A stretch of DNA of 64,000 nucleotides, taken from the NCBI GenBank assembly GCA_038502055.1, contig JAXRKN010000040.1, positions 5,580,001-5,644,000 on the forward strand. The letters run 5' to 3'. The first letter of the stretch is position 1; the number at the start of each line of letters is the position of its first letter. Of the stretch, positions 14,101 through 54,800 are shown in pieces. This DNA is from Tanytarsus gracilentus. Lineage: Eukaryota; Arthropoda; Insecta; Diptera; Chironomidae. Both the position numbers and the translations under genes were made by a program. Below the pieces are notes generated by a model. It was not told where the DNA came from, searched no databases, and saw only the letters and a program-made list of their open reading frames with translations.

Positions 14101-15845
14101 ATTACCTCGATTGTCTACGGCAAAAGAAAACATTTTAATTCAATGAACTTTTTTCTTATGGCTTTTTCACCTTATCCGAAATCTTTATAATTATTATTAA
14201 TTCAATTAATAATAATAATTAAAAAAGTGAAGGTTAATAATTGTTAAATAAAAATAATAATAAACCTGTTGCTCAAATTCAATTGATTGTGATGGTGCCG
14301 TTTCTGCTAAATTTTGTTGATCGTTATTTTCACTGTTTTTTTGTTCTCGCGGTGGCATGCCAGATGTGTCTATGACATTTGTAATTTTCATTACTTCCTC
14401 ACATACGTGTGTAATAAATCTCTTTAGATCGGAGTAGTAATCGCTTGAAGATGTCGCATTGGCCGCGGCTGATAAGAAAAAAATAAAACATAAAAGGCAT
14501 TTCTTAGAGTAAAATCACAAAAGATTATAAAATATCACGAGGTATAGTAATTTTTTATGAGTTCATTAATCACTAAATATAAACTCATGATGATGATGTA
14601 AATGGATGAGATCATTACTGAACATAAGAATCCTGCTTAGAGGCTTGAATAATATTAATGAAAAAATAATTTGATAGAAAAACATTACTTAGCACAACTT
14701 CAATGACATAGCACGTAAAATATAAAGTCACGGCGACCACTAAATAATAGAAAAGACAATCGAGAAGCATTTTTCTGCACTTAATTAAATTAGTCTAATT
14801 AAATAAACTCTCGACAACGCGAGCGCACCAATGATCAACACGAAACTACTTATGCTGTGCCTTTTTCACTCAGCGCTAGTTAAAATTATAGTCTTCATAG
14901 TCACAATAAAACTTGATTTTTTTTATCAATTGATAAGAGACACAAATATAAATAAAAAATAGGTGAAATTCCATATGGGTGCGATACCGATCGATAACAG
15001 CGCGCGCGTTAGTCTTATCGTGCAAAGTGCCTTTTTGTGACTAATTATTTATTATTTTGGCGAATATAAACACGAGAGATGTTAATTGCTCGAGTACTTT
15101 TCGAAAACTTTAAGCGTTCGACTTACAAAAACGTTTCTCAAGTCATTTCACACATTCAAGCTTTTTTTATCATTTTAAACACGCGCACATATTAGCAACA
15201 GTAATATAATCATTATAATTAATACATTGAACAACCTTCCCCTCTCTCTCTTACTGACTGCTTAATAAATTTTTTACTCACTTAACAGTTGATGATTATG
15301 ATCGCTTGAACTTTCAATCGCCAATGCACTTTCAATATTTTTCATCAAAATTTGCTCGACAAATTTGCTTATTGTGTGCAATTGGGTTTTGGTAATTTCT
15401 ATGGCAACTCCTTGACCGTCTTTTAAACAAATTATTTTCAATTATAATTAATTGCGAATAAAATATTTCTAAAGACTCACCATTCCACTTGTTAATTGTG
15501 TCTCTTACAAAGTTCGCTAATGTTTGATCTTCAAGCTCATTTAGATGTCTCAAAAAAAATTCTCCGGTTTTTTGTTGTATGACACTAAATATGTGTGAAT
15601 GCAAAGAAAAAATTATTCATTCACCCCACAAATTTTCTTTTCAACATTCCTACCGGTTCTTTTTGCAATTGACACATTCCCAAGTCTCTAATTCCAAATT
15701 ATATTCCGAGCATTTTTGGTTTTGGCATGTATATTGACTGCAACCTTTACAGGTCACAACTTCCACTAGATTTTCCACTTTGGTTTTACAGATAGCACAA
15801 AATTTATTGGCAATTACTTTAGTATTGCGTTTTGGGTTGCGCTTG
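11142..15845 (-). CDS. Rab-effector-like protein with FYVE-type zinc finger (Slac2/Slp/rabphilin type), 5' end missing
   Basis: Thirteen exons join in phase with GT-AG borders: 15845-15654, 15584-15481, 15419-15282, 14468-14266, 14114-13995, 13942-13813, 13752-12631, 12577-12524, 12472-12256, 12201-11769, 11626-11480, 11423-11314, 11265-11142. They give about 1030 residues plus an unseen start. The first exon encodes four CxxC-type pairs (CAIC, CKGC, CQNQKC, CVNC), then the motif GEFFLRHL. This is the order in the Rab27/Rab3-binding zinc fingers of rabphilin, Slp and Slac2 proteins. The rest is acidic and low in complexity, with a helical segment of KxHEA repeats (around 12950-13200) and a conserved-looking tail ending AFFENLMR. 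No C2 domains are seen, which favours a Slac2/MyRIP-like class over rabphilin or bitesize. The N-terminal Rab-binding helix must lie upstream of 15845, because the zinc-finger exon starts in mid-codon and has no early ATG. Family call moderate, gene structure good. Confidence 0.75.
14689..14770 (-). CDS. Alternative first coding exon giving a membrane-anchored isoform
   Basis: The ATG at 14770-14768, in the context AGAAAAATG, opens a 27-codon exon that ends at a GTAATG donor in phase 1. That is the same phase as the exon ending at 15282, so it joins the shared exon at 14468 without changing the frame. The encoded segment is almost wholly hydrophobic (MLLDCLFYYLVVAVTLYF and onward, with no charged residue between D4 and E24) and would act as a signal anchor. 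The resulting protein would be 913 aa, lacking the zinc finger and carrying a membrane anchor instead. Exon structure is read from sequence; use in vivo is inference. Confidence 0.55.
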
Positions 15846-16324
15846 CTGTAAAAATAATGTTCTTTAAAGTTATCTCGAAATGACAATATTATGACCAAAA
15901 TATATTGCGTAAATAACTGAAATTTTTTTGTGATATCTTATCGCAAAACGCCACTTGTTATCGCACAAATAGTCTCTCAATTAGCTCTTAGTGTTTTCGC
16001 TTAGTAAAAAGCGACTTTTAATGCAATACAGAGTTTATAGTCTCACGGTTAGAATTAAACTAATAAGCGCACATTGACTGTAAAGTTTTACCTTTACACA
16101 CTTTATTGTCATCGTGCAGTGCATGGCCACAACAGCGCGCTATCGATGTGGTGGTAATTTCCGCTTTTCAAAATTTTTTCTACATAAATTTCTTCACAGT
16201 TGACAAACTTTCAGCCTTTTTTACACGCCATGCATACACTGTCAGTGTGTTTTATTATTCTTACTCTTTATTACTCATTGGTCACAACTCTTTTGGCTCT
16301 ACACGCGGAATTACGATTCTTTTT
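15846..16324. other. Upstream flank of the zinc-finger exon; missing 5' exons not found
   Basis: A coding exon ending in phase 2 is needed upstream of 15845. I found donor-like sites on the - strand, but none with a convincing open frame in the right phase. Confidence 0.4.
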
Positions 16325-17249
16325 GCGTAACCCACAAGTTTAACGCTTTATGCTCGTGATTCCGTCCGTCCGTCCGTCTGTCCGTCCGTCCGTCCGTCCG
16401 TCCGTCTGCAAAGCGAGATCTCGGTCCCTGGCCAGCTAGAGCTTCTGTTTTCCCATGGTAGCTCTTAGGTCTTATGTGCAGCACTGACTATTTTTTGTCA
16501 TGACCTTGGTCGTGCCATGACCCTACTCCATTTTTCATACAAATTTTCTCTTATATGGCTTCATGGTATCGTTGAACTCGTGATTCGAAATCGATTTATT
16601 GATTCGTAACTTGACCAGGAATCGATTGACATACATGATTTTTCGAGTCTACCTATGGTCTCCACAGACAGCCAAAATGTCCATTTTTAGAACTTGGCTT
16701 CATGGTATCGTTGAACTCGTGATTGGACCAGGAATCGATTGATATAGATGATTTTTGAGGAATGTCCATCATGGACCCAGTAGTGCCCGGCAGCCAAAAT
16801 GTCCATTTTTCAGAACTTGGCTTCATGGGTATCGTTGAACTCGTAATTGGACCAGGAATCGAATGGCATTGATGATTTTTGATAAATGTCCATCATGGAC
16901 GGCCAGTAGTGCCACGGACAGCCATAATGTCCATTTTTCAGAACTATGGCTTCATGGGTATCGTTGAACTCGTGATTGGACCAGGAATCGAATGGCATTG
17001 ATGATTTTTGATAAATGTCCATCATGGACGGCCAGTAGTGCCACGGACAGCCATAATGTCCATTTTTCAGAACTATGGCTTCATGGGTATCGTTGAACTC
17101 GTAATTGGACCAGGAATCTAATGACATAGATGATTTTTGAGGAATGGTCGAACAGGACTGCCACGGACAGCCAAAGTGTCCGGATTAACTTAAACTCATT
17201 TTTTATGCACTTGATTTTCAAACACTGATCTGTTACAAGTGGGTTACGC
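16325..17249. repeat. Dispersed repeat, copy 1, with 129-bp internal tandem repeats
   Basis: The unit is bounded by an inverted pair, GCGTAACCCAC (16325-16335) and GTGGGTTACGC (17239-17249). Homology with copy 2 continues past the right end to about 17284. A CCGT tetranucleotide array (about 16362-16408) is followed by about five tandem units marked by ATCGTTGAACTCGT at 16568, 16707, 16831, 16960 and 17089. The last two spacings are exactly 129 bp. On the - strand, 17127-16810 is open as repeated 43-residue units, with motifs such as DSWSNYEFNDTHEA and YGCPWHYWPSMMDIYQ. I do not recognise the peptide. The ends resemble those of a DNA-transposon-like or foldback repeat, but no target duplication is clear. 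Confidence 0.65.
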
Positions 17250-17284
17250 GGCAACACCCACGTGTGGGTTTTGAAACATTTTTT

Positions 17285-19171
17285 ATTCGTGTATCTGGTT
17301 CTCGACTATGTAGAAGTTCAAAAAACTACACGTGACTCTTCGATTTATTTAAAAAAAATTATAAATATTCTTTCGGAGAAACTTTCACATTTTCTTTTCT
17401 TAATCATAATAATTTTATCAATGGCCGCGGATTATAAGTGAAAATTATTAATTTATTGATAACAACAGAATATGTTTGTTGGGAGAGATGGATTAGAGGA
17501 TTAATTTACACTATTTATTACCTCACTAATTTTGCACTCTGCAGCAATAAGTAAATGCTACCCGCCGCGCCTAAAAGGAAACTCGCACTCACGCCGGGAT
17601 GAGAGAAAATATTTAAACTCTCGATAGGTAAAAACTTCATGATTGATTGCGTTGGAAAATAAATTTTCACTCTTTACATAATCGATTTCACTCAACGAGC
17701 AGCAATTGTGATAATTCTTGCTTCACGCGACACATCTTCGAAGCAAATGTGCAGGAGCCGAATGAGTTTGTAGCGAAACCAGTAATTTTTCTTTATCGTT
17801 ACAGTCTGTCATATATAAAAAATAACAAAAAATTTTCTGTAATAAGTCTCTGTTGTGTGCACACACTAATATGAGTCTGATAACGATTCATCGTGCCTCT
17901 TCACTCAATATATGCAATAAGTTGGGGAGAAAAGTATTGACTCAATAATTTTTTTTGAGGTTTTATACTTTTCGACAAAAAATTTATCGTGATTGAGCTT
18001 TTAGTAATCTTTCCAAAAAATTTACTTTTGTGTTGATTGTTTTTTCATCATCAAATTCAATCGAAATGTGTCAATCATTTTTTTTCATTATGACACAAAC
18101 AGAAGCTCACACTCGATTCAATCATTATTTTAATTTATTTTTCAAACAGCGACCCATCGCTGAGCAAAGTCAATTAATCAAAAATTCGGATCGTGCGAAG
18201 GACATACTTTTTATGCGAAACTTTTTCTCGTTACTAAACCTTATTTATGGCGTTTTATCTGCTATAATAAATCGAAATTAGATTCACAAAAACTTTTCTT
18301 CATTTCATGTTCACTGCTTCCGCATTTGCTTCTGTCGCTTTCGATATAATAATTGAAAAGTTTTTAATGAGTGAACGTAAAATATAATAAATAACATCAT
18401 GACATGATACAAAAATTTTGTTTTGCCTCTGTTGCTGACTTTAGTCCCCCAAACAGACATAAATTGTCATCTTAAATTGTTGCTGTGAAAAATAGGAAAA
18501 GTTTGGAATTATTTGTTTGCAATATTTCGACCGATTTTCACTCGATCGCCTCAATGGAATTGATTGCAAAACTGTCAAAATGGTTGCCATTATGAAGCTT
18601 TACTTTCCTCAATTCGAGTTAAATTATGAAAAAGTTTTTTCCCCTCTTTTTTTTCTCACGATGTTCAAAAAGAAGAAGAAGAAAATCAGAAAAGTAGGTT
18701 GAAAAGTCAAAGTTTGTATTTCCTCATACTGACATTCGTGATAATGTTCATTTGTGGAGGAAAATATTTAAGGACGGAATCAATTGTTCGATGATCATTG
18801 TGCGTTATAACTTCTCAAATATTTTAATTAAAAATATATCTTTTTCCTTTTTGTTACTTTAGATTTAATCTAAACTGAAAAGTTTTTTAAAAAAATGAGA
18901 AAATCTCAAAAATCTTCTTAAAGATTAATGTGAAAGAAAAATAATATTGAGAACAATGGAAACTTTAGAAAGAAAGGGAAGAAGAGTTTTTAAACTATTA
19001 TTTCTTCCGAGATCGTAAATAATAAAGAATCGACAGCATCTGTGAGATTTATATAAAACAGGAACAAGGAACAAGTCTTTTTTTCTCACGTGTAAAGTGT
19101 AAATAAAAAAAGTCGTCAAAATTTTTGTGATTGTGGAAAACCGTGTTTGGCTGCCAGAGGAAGTGGTGAAA
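17285..19171. other. Non-coding stretch upstream of the tetraspan first coding exon
   Basis: No gene supported. The last bases may be 5'UTR: a possible acceptor, CTGCCAG, lies about 14 nt before the ATG at 19172. Confidence 0.4.
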
Positions 19172-46888
<27,717 letters not shown>

Positions 46889-48819
46889 GAAGAGATTAAT
46901 GTCTAAAAATCCTTTCTGTTGAAGTTGTGTATGTATATGTTCTTTCTTAACCCGATGACGAACAACAGACAAATTAAGCATAATTAGATGTGAATACAGC
47001 GGCAGAGAAAATTGTTAATAATATTAAAACTCATTCGTTCAGCCGTCGACCATGACAATGAAGAGAGAGAGTGACAAGTGATGAATTAGAGGCGCAAATT
47101 TTCTTCTTTTCACGCTAATTTATAAAAATATTTTCGTGAAAACAGCTTAATTGTAAATTGCATCACTGCTCGAATGATGAATCAACTTTTAATCAATTTA
47201 GTTCCAAAATTTAATTTTTTTTGCTCAAATTTATCAAAATTAAATTTTGCCAGTTTTAAATTAATTAAAATATTTTGACAAATCCTTCTAAAAACATAAG
47301 CACATATTTTTTCTCACTTCTCGAAGAAAAACAAAACCATAAATTTAAGTGAAAGAAGGAAAAGTTTGTGTAAGTGAAAAGGGAGGAAAGTTGAAAATAA
47401 TCCATTATATAATTTAATTCATGGAATTGTTCATTAATTCTGTTCTGCGTGATGAGGGAGAAGAGAAAATGTTTTCAAAAATAACGTAAACATAATCCAA
47501 AAAACACCTTTTAGTGTGCAGAAAGTTTCGTTTGAAATTAATGAAAAAGCTTTCGATGTTTCAATTTAATTACATTACGGCACATTTTGGAGAAAAAAAG
47601 TTCGTGAGGTGGGCGGAATGAAGATGGAAAGAAATGCAAATTAATTAATAAATTACCATTTAGTTCCGGGACGGGAACGACAGACAGCGGGAAGAAAAAT
47701 CCACCCGCGCCACTTTCGAGATATTTTTCTTCTGATTCATTTTTATGCTTCTAAGAGAGCCACGAGGCTGGCGAGTAAGTGAGAGGGGATAGAAAGAGAT
47801 TAAGGAAGGAAGAGAGAAAGCAATTAGGAAGTTACAATTTTGTGAATGAGACAGAAAAATTATCATTTCGCTTGGATTACCGACTTTTCCATCGCTGGAT
47901 GGAGGAGATTTTTTAAATGTCACCAATGCCGAGCGATGCCATAGCGCCAAAAATTTATGATAATTTCTTTGGGCAAACTTTTATCCCCTCTCCAATGGTT
48001 TAGCGAAAAATATGCAATTTGTCGTTATTTCTGAAATGTTTTTAAATATTCATCAATGCTTTGATTTAAAATTTAAATCTTTCCGCACATAAAAGCAGAA
48101 TCAATGAACAGCAATTGAAAAATCTTAGATGAAAACTCCAAAAAAGTAGAAAATTTTATTTTATAAGTTGATTTAGATAAATTTTAGGTAAAACGCTTAA
48201 TTCATTTACATGTCCTTCCAGTAGTTTCACACAAAAACGTGATATTCATAGGAGATTTTCAATCATAGTAGTGATGTATCAATAAATTTTCTTGAATGCA
48301 TTCGAATGGTGTTTATTAAACCTCTAAAATTCAAAAGTAGAGAAATTTTTTTATGAAAACCTTAAGGTTAAAAGAAATTATGTATCACCATAAAATTTAT
48401 AAAGTGACGAAAGTAAATTTCAATTTTATTTAAATCATTCACAATAGACAATATCTCAAAAGTATTATTTAAATCAACAAAAAGTTTATGCCGTTTAATG
48501 TCTGAAAGAAATATGTTCAAAAAAATATGCTCTCAAAAGTTTAATTCTTAAATGGAAATTTTATTCTGTAAATTAATTGATTTACTGGAAATTTATATGA
48601 ACATAAAAAAGTTGATAAGGAGCTAATTAATGCTTCTTAGCAACAGACAACACTTAAATATTTTTTTTTGTTGTACACACAAAATTCTTCCGTAGCGTTT
48701 AGAAGATGAAAATCATTTTTTGCTCTTTTTAGAGAAGAGAAACATGATGTAAAATTGAAAAAGAATAAAATTATATTTAAAAAAGTACAAAGTTGATGTT
48801 TCTAATATTTACAGCTTTC
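46889..48819. other. Convergent 3' region between the tetraspan and chitinase genes
   Basis: Holds the 3'UTRs of the two converging genes. On the + strand, ATTAAA (47023-47028) and AATAAA (47647-47652) are possible polyadenylation signals. On the - strand, AATAAA (48565-48560) lies 255 nt after the chitinase stop. No coding region supported. Confidence 0.5.
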
Positions 48820-51800
48820 CTACGAAAACAATGACAACAAAGGTAAGAAACTAAGAGCAACAAACGAGCTTATTATGTTGGTTCCTCTCGATGGCTTGTT
48901 ACTCTGAGAACCACCTTGATTACCTTCACTATCACCATCACCACCTCCACTTGGTATCTCATTTGATATATCCAAGTTATTTTCTTGCGTCATCTCATCG
49001 AGAGTGATCTCGATGGCTTCATTCAACGTCCTTAGCAGCGGATAATTTTTGCCCGTTCTCTTTGGAATATTTAATTTCACTTTTGGTTTGGGTCGAAAAT
49101 CGCTAAAAGTATCGAAATTGATGCTGTCATCACATTCGCCGTTAAAATCATCTGTATCGATAGACCTAAAAAAATACAAGACCGAAAATTATAATATCCT
49201 TAAATTTAAGATTGTTCACTCACCAAACCATGACACCACCGAGACCTTCTCGAATTGCATAACGAACTTTATAGAAAAATAATCAAATTTTTAGTAAATA
49301 AATATTAAAAATTTATTAGCTGTACCTTTATTGGCAATCGATCTTGGCGAGTCATAAGTAACGACATGTGTTCCATTCGACATTTGCGCTCTTGCCAATG
49401 CTTCCGAAGATCGAACATTCCACTCAGACTTCCATTCGGGGTTTGCGAGCGACTTGCAGATTTCATTATAACCATTAAAACCGGCTTCCCTTGTATATGG
49501 TCCGGCAAAGCCAGTCTCATCGCTCTCCTCACCATGATCACCTTTATTTTTTGTGATAAATGTCCTTCCGTAGAAAGGTAAGCCGAGCATTATCTTCTCC
49601 TTAGGAGCGCCGAGCTTAATAAAATACTCTATGGAAAATTTCACATTTAAATTTCTAATCTCTTCTGTTTCAGCATTATCTTGACTTTCAAGGGGCGCAT
49701 TAAAACCAATTTTTTTATCCCATGCTCCAAAATAATCGTAGCACATCTTTTTTTAAAAGGAAAAAAGTTTTTTAAGAAAAGGAAAAATTTAGAAGCTCAT
49801 CCAACTCACAATGTGAAGGGAGTCCAAATATGGTGCTAGAGCTTTAATGTTGTAAGCAGAATCAATGATCTTTTTGGAAGCGCCAAAGGCAGAGCTGAGG
49901 TAGAGATTGTATTTTCTAAACTCCTGACTGAGTTCCTTAACGAGAAGCACAAAAGTTTCCTTGTCTTGAGGCAAACCTTCACGCTATTAAAAAGGGGAAA
50001 GAGAGAAAAAAATTGTGGCAACTTGAATGTAGAAAATTAATGTATTTTTATTACCTGTGTCGGATATCTAGAAATGAGTGAAAAAGAGAGAAAATGGGGT
50101 GCAAATGAAATTTTTCGGTTAAATATTTTAAAAAGGTTCACAAAATCTGAACGCAGTTAAATTAAATGTGATTAAAAGGGAGAATTTTACTTAAGGAGTT
50201 GGGAATGCATTAAGAAATTAATTACTCACTCCCAATCCAGGTCGAGTCCATCGAAGTTGTGCTTTCTCACAAACTCAGAAGCTTGTTTCACGAAACGCAT
50301 ACGTCGAGTGAAATCACCCGCAAGATCAGAATAATTTTTAGATCCTTCATTCCAACTGAAACAATTTTATTAATAAATTTAAAAGAATTTAAACAGCTAT
50401 GACTCACCCTCCTATGGCAAGTAAAACTTTTAAATGCTTGTGAGTATTTTTGTATGAAGTCAATCTCTTAAATCCTGCAAGGCCATAGTCGGTTTCTAGA
50501 TCTTGCCAAGCATCTGAAATTTAAAATTTTTAATTTATCAAAATTTTGTGTTGAATTTAATAAAAATAACTGCAATCACTTTCATCCTCCACAAAAACAT
50601 CATTTCGCCTTTGAGCTATTTTTTCTCTTTCTTCTCTAATCGTTCTTTATTCATTGTACTTTTTTTTGTTTGTTGTCACTCGACATGAAAAAGCTTTTGG
50701 GCTATTATTGTTGTATCGTTAAAGCGTGTGGCAAAGTGTTTAATTTTTTAGAAGGACAATTAGAGACAATGGTTTGCAGCACACAACATAAAAGTGAGCA
50801 CTTTAATTTGAATCTCTTTTAGATAGCAAATTAATTATCTTCGAAATTAATTTCAGTTAAGTAATGACACGCGTGAACTGCAGACAATTTTAGAGCGAAG
50901 ATAGATAAACAAAACTCTCGAGGTAGCGGAAAATTTATCTTGAGTGGCGGCGGGAGGCAATTAATTTTGATTAAAAACCGCTTTTTTGTCAGTGAGTGAG
51001 AATTTTCTTATTTCTTACGAGTAGAGTTTCTCCAATGCCCGGGTAAGGAGCTGTTGTCCTCCCCGGGTAAAAAAATTTACTACCGGGTAGCCCGGGCATG
51101 CCGGAAGAATTTTTTTTAAAAAATATACCTATTTTTACTCAAATTTTCGGCTAATCTTTACATAGAGCATTTTTAGTAACAGAAATAAAAGTTTTTTAAA
51201 CAGAAAATGAAAAGATTAAAAGAAATATAAAAAGTTTAATGGAAATAGTTCTTAAGGAACATTACACAGTGAAGGTCTGACATTCGAGTTCTAGCCTTTG
51301 TTACAATATCTCCAGCCTCTAAAAATGCCCTCTATGAAGAAACTGATGTTGCCTGAATCGTTAGTAAAGCTTTAAACAATCGGTCCAAAATTGGAGATCT
51401 TTGTTTGAGTCTTCTCATGTCATCTCATGGCTATTTTTTTGTTGCACTTGATGTTTCAAAATACTTTTTTGAATTAAAAAATTTCACAAACGAATCTAAA
51501 TTTATAAAGGTAAACTACCTTCTTAAGTCATGTAGTTTTGATAAGTGATAAAATTCATTGTAAACAAAACATTTTCAGGTATTGGTTTACACAAAACTTA
51601 TAAAAAGCAGTTATGGAGGAAGATTTTTTCAAAAAAAATTAAGAAAATTTTCTTCGAATTTTTTAATTTTTACCCGGGTAAGGGTAGAGCAATTTTCCGG
51701 GTATACCCGGGTAGTAAAATTGACGGGCATACCCGGGTATACCCGTACCCGGGTTACCCGTGAGAAACTCTACTTACGAGTGAATGGCAGTTTAAAAATG

Positions 51801-54800
51801 TGGAAAAATACTTGAGACAATATACGGAGAATAATTCTTAACGCTTCGTGTCTTTTCTCTTCCTGAAACTGAAACTTATCTCATTTTACACTAAACATGA
51901 CTTCCCCATACCCACGAATTAAACTGAGCTCACGTCTTACGTTTTTGGTTTTAATAAACCATTGGGAAATTTCAATTTGTCAGAAAGATGCTTCAACGGA
52001 GATAAAGCGGCGGCGATAAATTTCATCAAGCAAATTAAATAAGCGCCTTACTCTAAACAAAAAACTAAAAAATTTCAACATTTTAATTTATTTTTGAGGT
52101 CATTGATGAGGAACTGTGTAGCTAACTCATTAACATTTTAAATTAAGCCAAAAGATCCTTTTTCAGCACTCTCAAGAGGAATTAAAGAAATTCTCATCAT
52201 TTATTATCTTAAGAAATCACTTTCAGTACGTTTCCCACACAAATGACAGACACAAAGAAGAGGAAAAGTTTTCATAATTTAATAATGAAAGGTGAATATA
52301 ATCAGTTATTTTAATCTTCTGCTTTCGGATTCAAAAAGAGAGAGAAGGATATCACTTTATTCTCATCTTCCATCCAGCAGTTTTTTTCATTATGAAAATT
52401 CTCGTTTACCGTTTTGGAGGGAAAATTAAAAAGCGACTTTTGATTATTCACAGCTCGTTGATTCCTTTCTGAGATCTCATCGCTTGTGATGGCACAAAAA
52501 TATGAATTTAAAAGGAAAAAATAGATAGAAATGCATTACAAGGAAGTTTATGATGATGAAAAAGTCTGCAGGTGGATGGAAATTAAAAACAGTGTACTTT
52601 TTCCATCATCAAAAAGTCATTGTTAGAGAAATACAAAAGGAAGAGAGAAAAAATATCATAAAATACATCTGACGTTGTGTAGAGTCATGAAAAATTCCTC
52701 ACACGATTTATGAAAATCCATTTTGAGGAAAAATTTCGTGTGAACAATTTGAAAACAATTTGGAGTAAAATTGCCAATGCAATTGAAAAATGAAAAGCTT
52801 GCTCTCGAAAGAACATGCGAGTGTATGCCATAAATTTCGTTCATGGCTATGATGACACTTGAAATTTTGAAAGGATAAAGATTGCATAGAGAATTCAACA
52901 GACACAGTCAGAAAGGATTTTTTTCCTTGCATATTAAATGAAAATCACCTGTCATGTCAGTGTCAGTGATTCATTTCATTCATTCCGTCTCACACCCAAA
53001 TACACACGACAGAAAAACATTTCACAATGAAAAATAAACTTTTTTTTTTCGAGGAAAAAAAGAGACAACATCCTCGACGACAGAGCCGTCGAAATTGAAT
53101 TTTTCATTTTGCACGCCATCGATTTGCAATTTTATTCATCACCAACAATTTTTGGCGCTCTTTCAGTTTTTGGTTGTTTGTGTTTATGTTCACATAAAGA
53201 TCAAAAAAATAATTTTTTGAATAAAAAAATTTCTCATAAATTTGAGGTCATTTCATTTCATGATTTATTTTTGAATTTCGATGGAAATTTCAGATCAACG
53301 TTCAAAACGTGCTTCATATACATTTTCACATTCGAAAAATCTCCATCCAATTCATCAGCAATTCAATTGCCGAGTGCTGAAAAAAGGCATAACTGAAAAG
53401 TGATAGATAACGATCGTTATTTTTCCATTCGGAATTTTTTATTGCCCTCAAACGTTTAGTTCACAAATTTGACGCGACCTCTCGGCTGCAACAATGTTAG
53501 TGGTGAATTATTCTCAACGTAATTTGTGAGTGCCTCGATATCGGTGAGACCCACGCGGTGATTGCGCATGTTATCGCGAATCATTAGTAAAGTGTTGCCA
53601 CTATAGAGTAAAAAGTTATTGATAACAGCACGATACCAAGTTTCATCTTCAATTTCCTCATAACGTGGGACATTGCATTTTGTACAGAGAGCTTTAAGTG
53701 AATGGATTCGCTGATAGCTTGGCTTAGTCATATTGTAGACAACTCGTACTCCTGAAGTCTGAAAAATTGATGGACTCGCAAAGGCTACGGCTCGCTCAAA
53801 AGCTTCCCGCAAATATTTTCCTTGAATCTCTAAACGATCACATGTATTTTCGAAAGGGGTTGTCGTGACAAGATTACTATATGTCAATTCACCAGCTGGA
53901 AGAGAACCACGAACCCCACCAGCATTAGTGATACTTATTGTAGCCCAAGTCCATTCATCACTTTCATAATTTTCATCGAACGCCGAAAACGCCATAGAGT
54001 CTGCTTGTAATGAACCCATCAGACATTCACCTTGATAACATCCATTTGATAAAACATTGAAGTGCACCCGTCCAACAACTCTTTGAGCAAATTCATCAAT
54101 GATCTCTTTCCATGGTACGAGAGCTCTCAGAACATCGGGATCCTGAACAACTTCGTTCCCCAAAAATACTGGATTTCCTTCCCACTTTTGAACAACCCCC
54201 GCTTCATCAAACCACAAAGTGATATTTCCAACATATTTTGTGTATGCACTCGCTTGCACAATCAGTACAGTATGATTCGTTTGCTCTTGTTTAACAAGAA
54301 CAGGATAAGAGGCGGCAGGATTATCTAAAGGTGGCGAACCATTATATAAAAGTGAATGCGAGTGTCCTCCAACAATAATATCAATGTCGCTGCCACCATC
54401 ACGTGCAATTTCGCGATCACGATCTAAGCCACAATGGCTTATCACAATGATTTTATTTACACCCGCTAATTTAAGTACTTCGGCTTCGGCTTTGACTGAT
54501 TGAGCTTCGTTTAAAAATCTCAATTTTCCAGTTTTTGCAATTGTGTTAGTCGTCCTCAAAATTACACCTATGATTCCAATTTTTTGATTGTATTTATCAA
54601 TAATCATCGATTTTGCGAATTTTCCCTGCATAGAAGGCTCCTCGGATGCATCAACATTCGCTAAGAGAGTTGGCGTGATTTGATTTTGTAAGAATGGTAC
54701 GATGCCTTCAATATCATGATCAAAGTCATGATTTCCAATCGTTTGAGCGTCGGCTGGGTGGATGTTAAGAAACTGATTCGTCACGTTCCACTTTCCTGTA

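Noticed and set aside
16106..16130. ATG with a nearby GTAAAA donor on the - strand as a Rab-effector start exon
   Set aside because: Wrong phase for the acceptor at 15845, and very short.
17585..17640. Possible first exon of the Rab-effector gene (ATG at 17640, GTGAGT donor)
   Set aside because: It ends in phase 0, while the zinc-finger exon needs a phase 2 partner, and the peptide does not resemble a Rab-binding helix.
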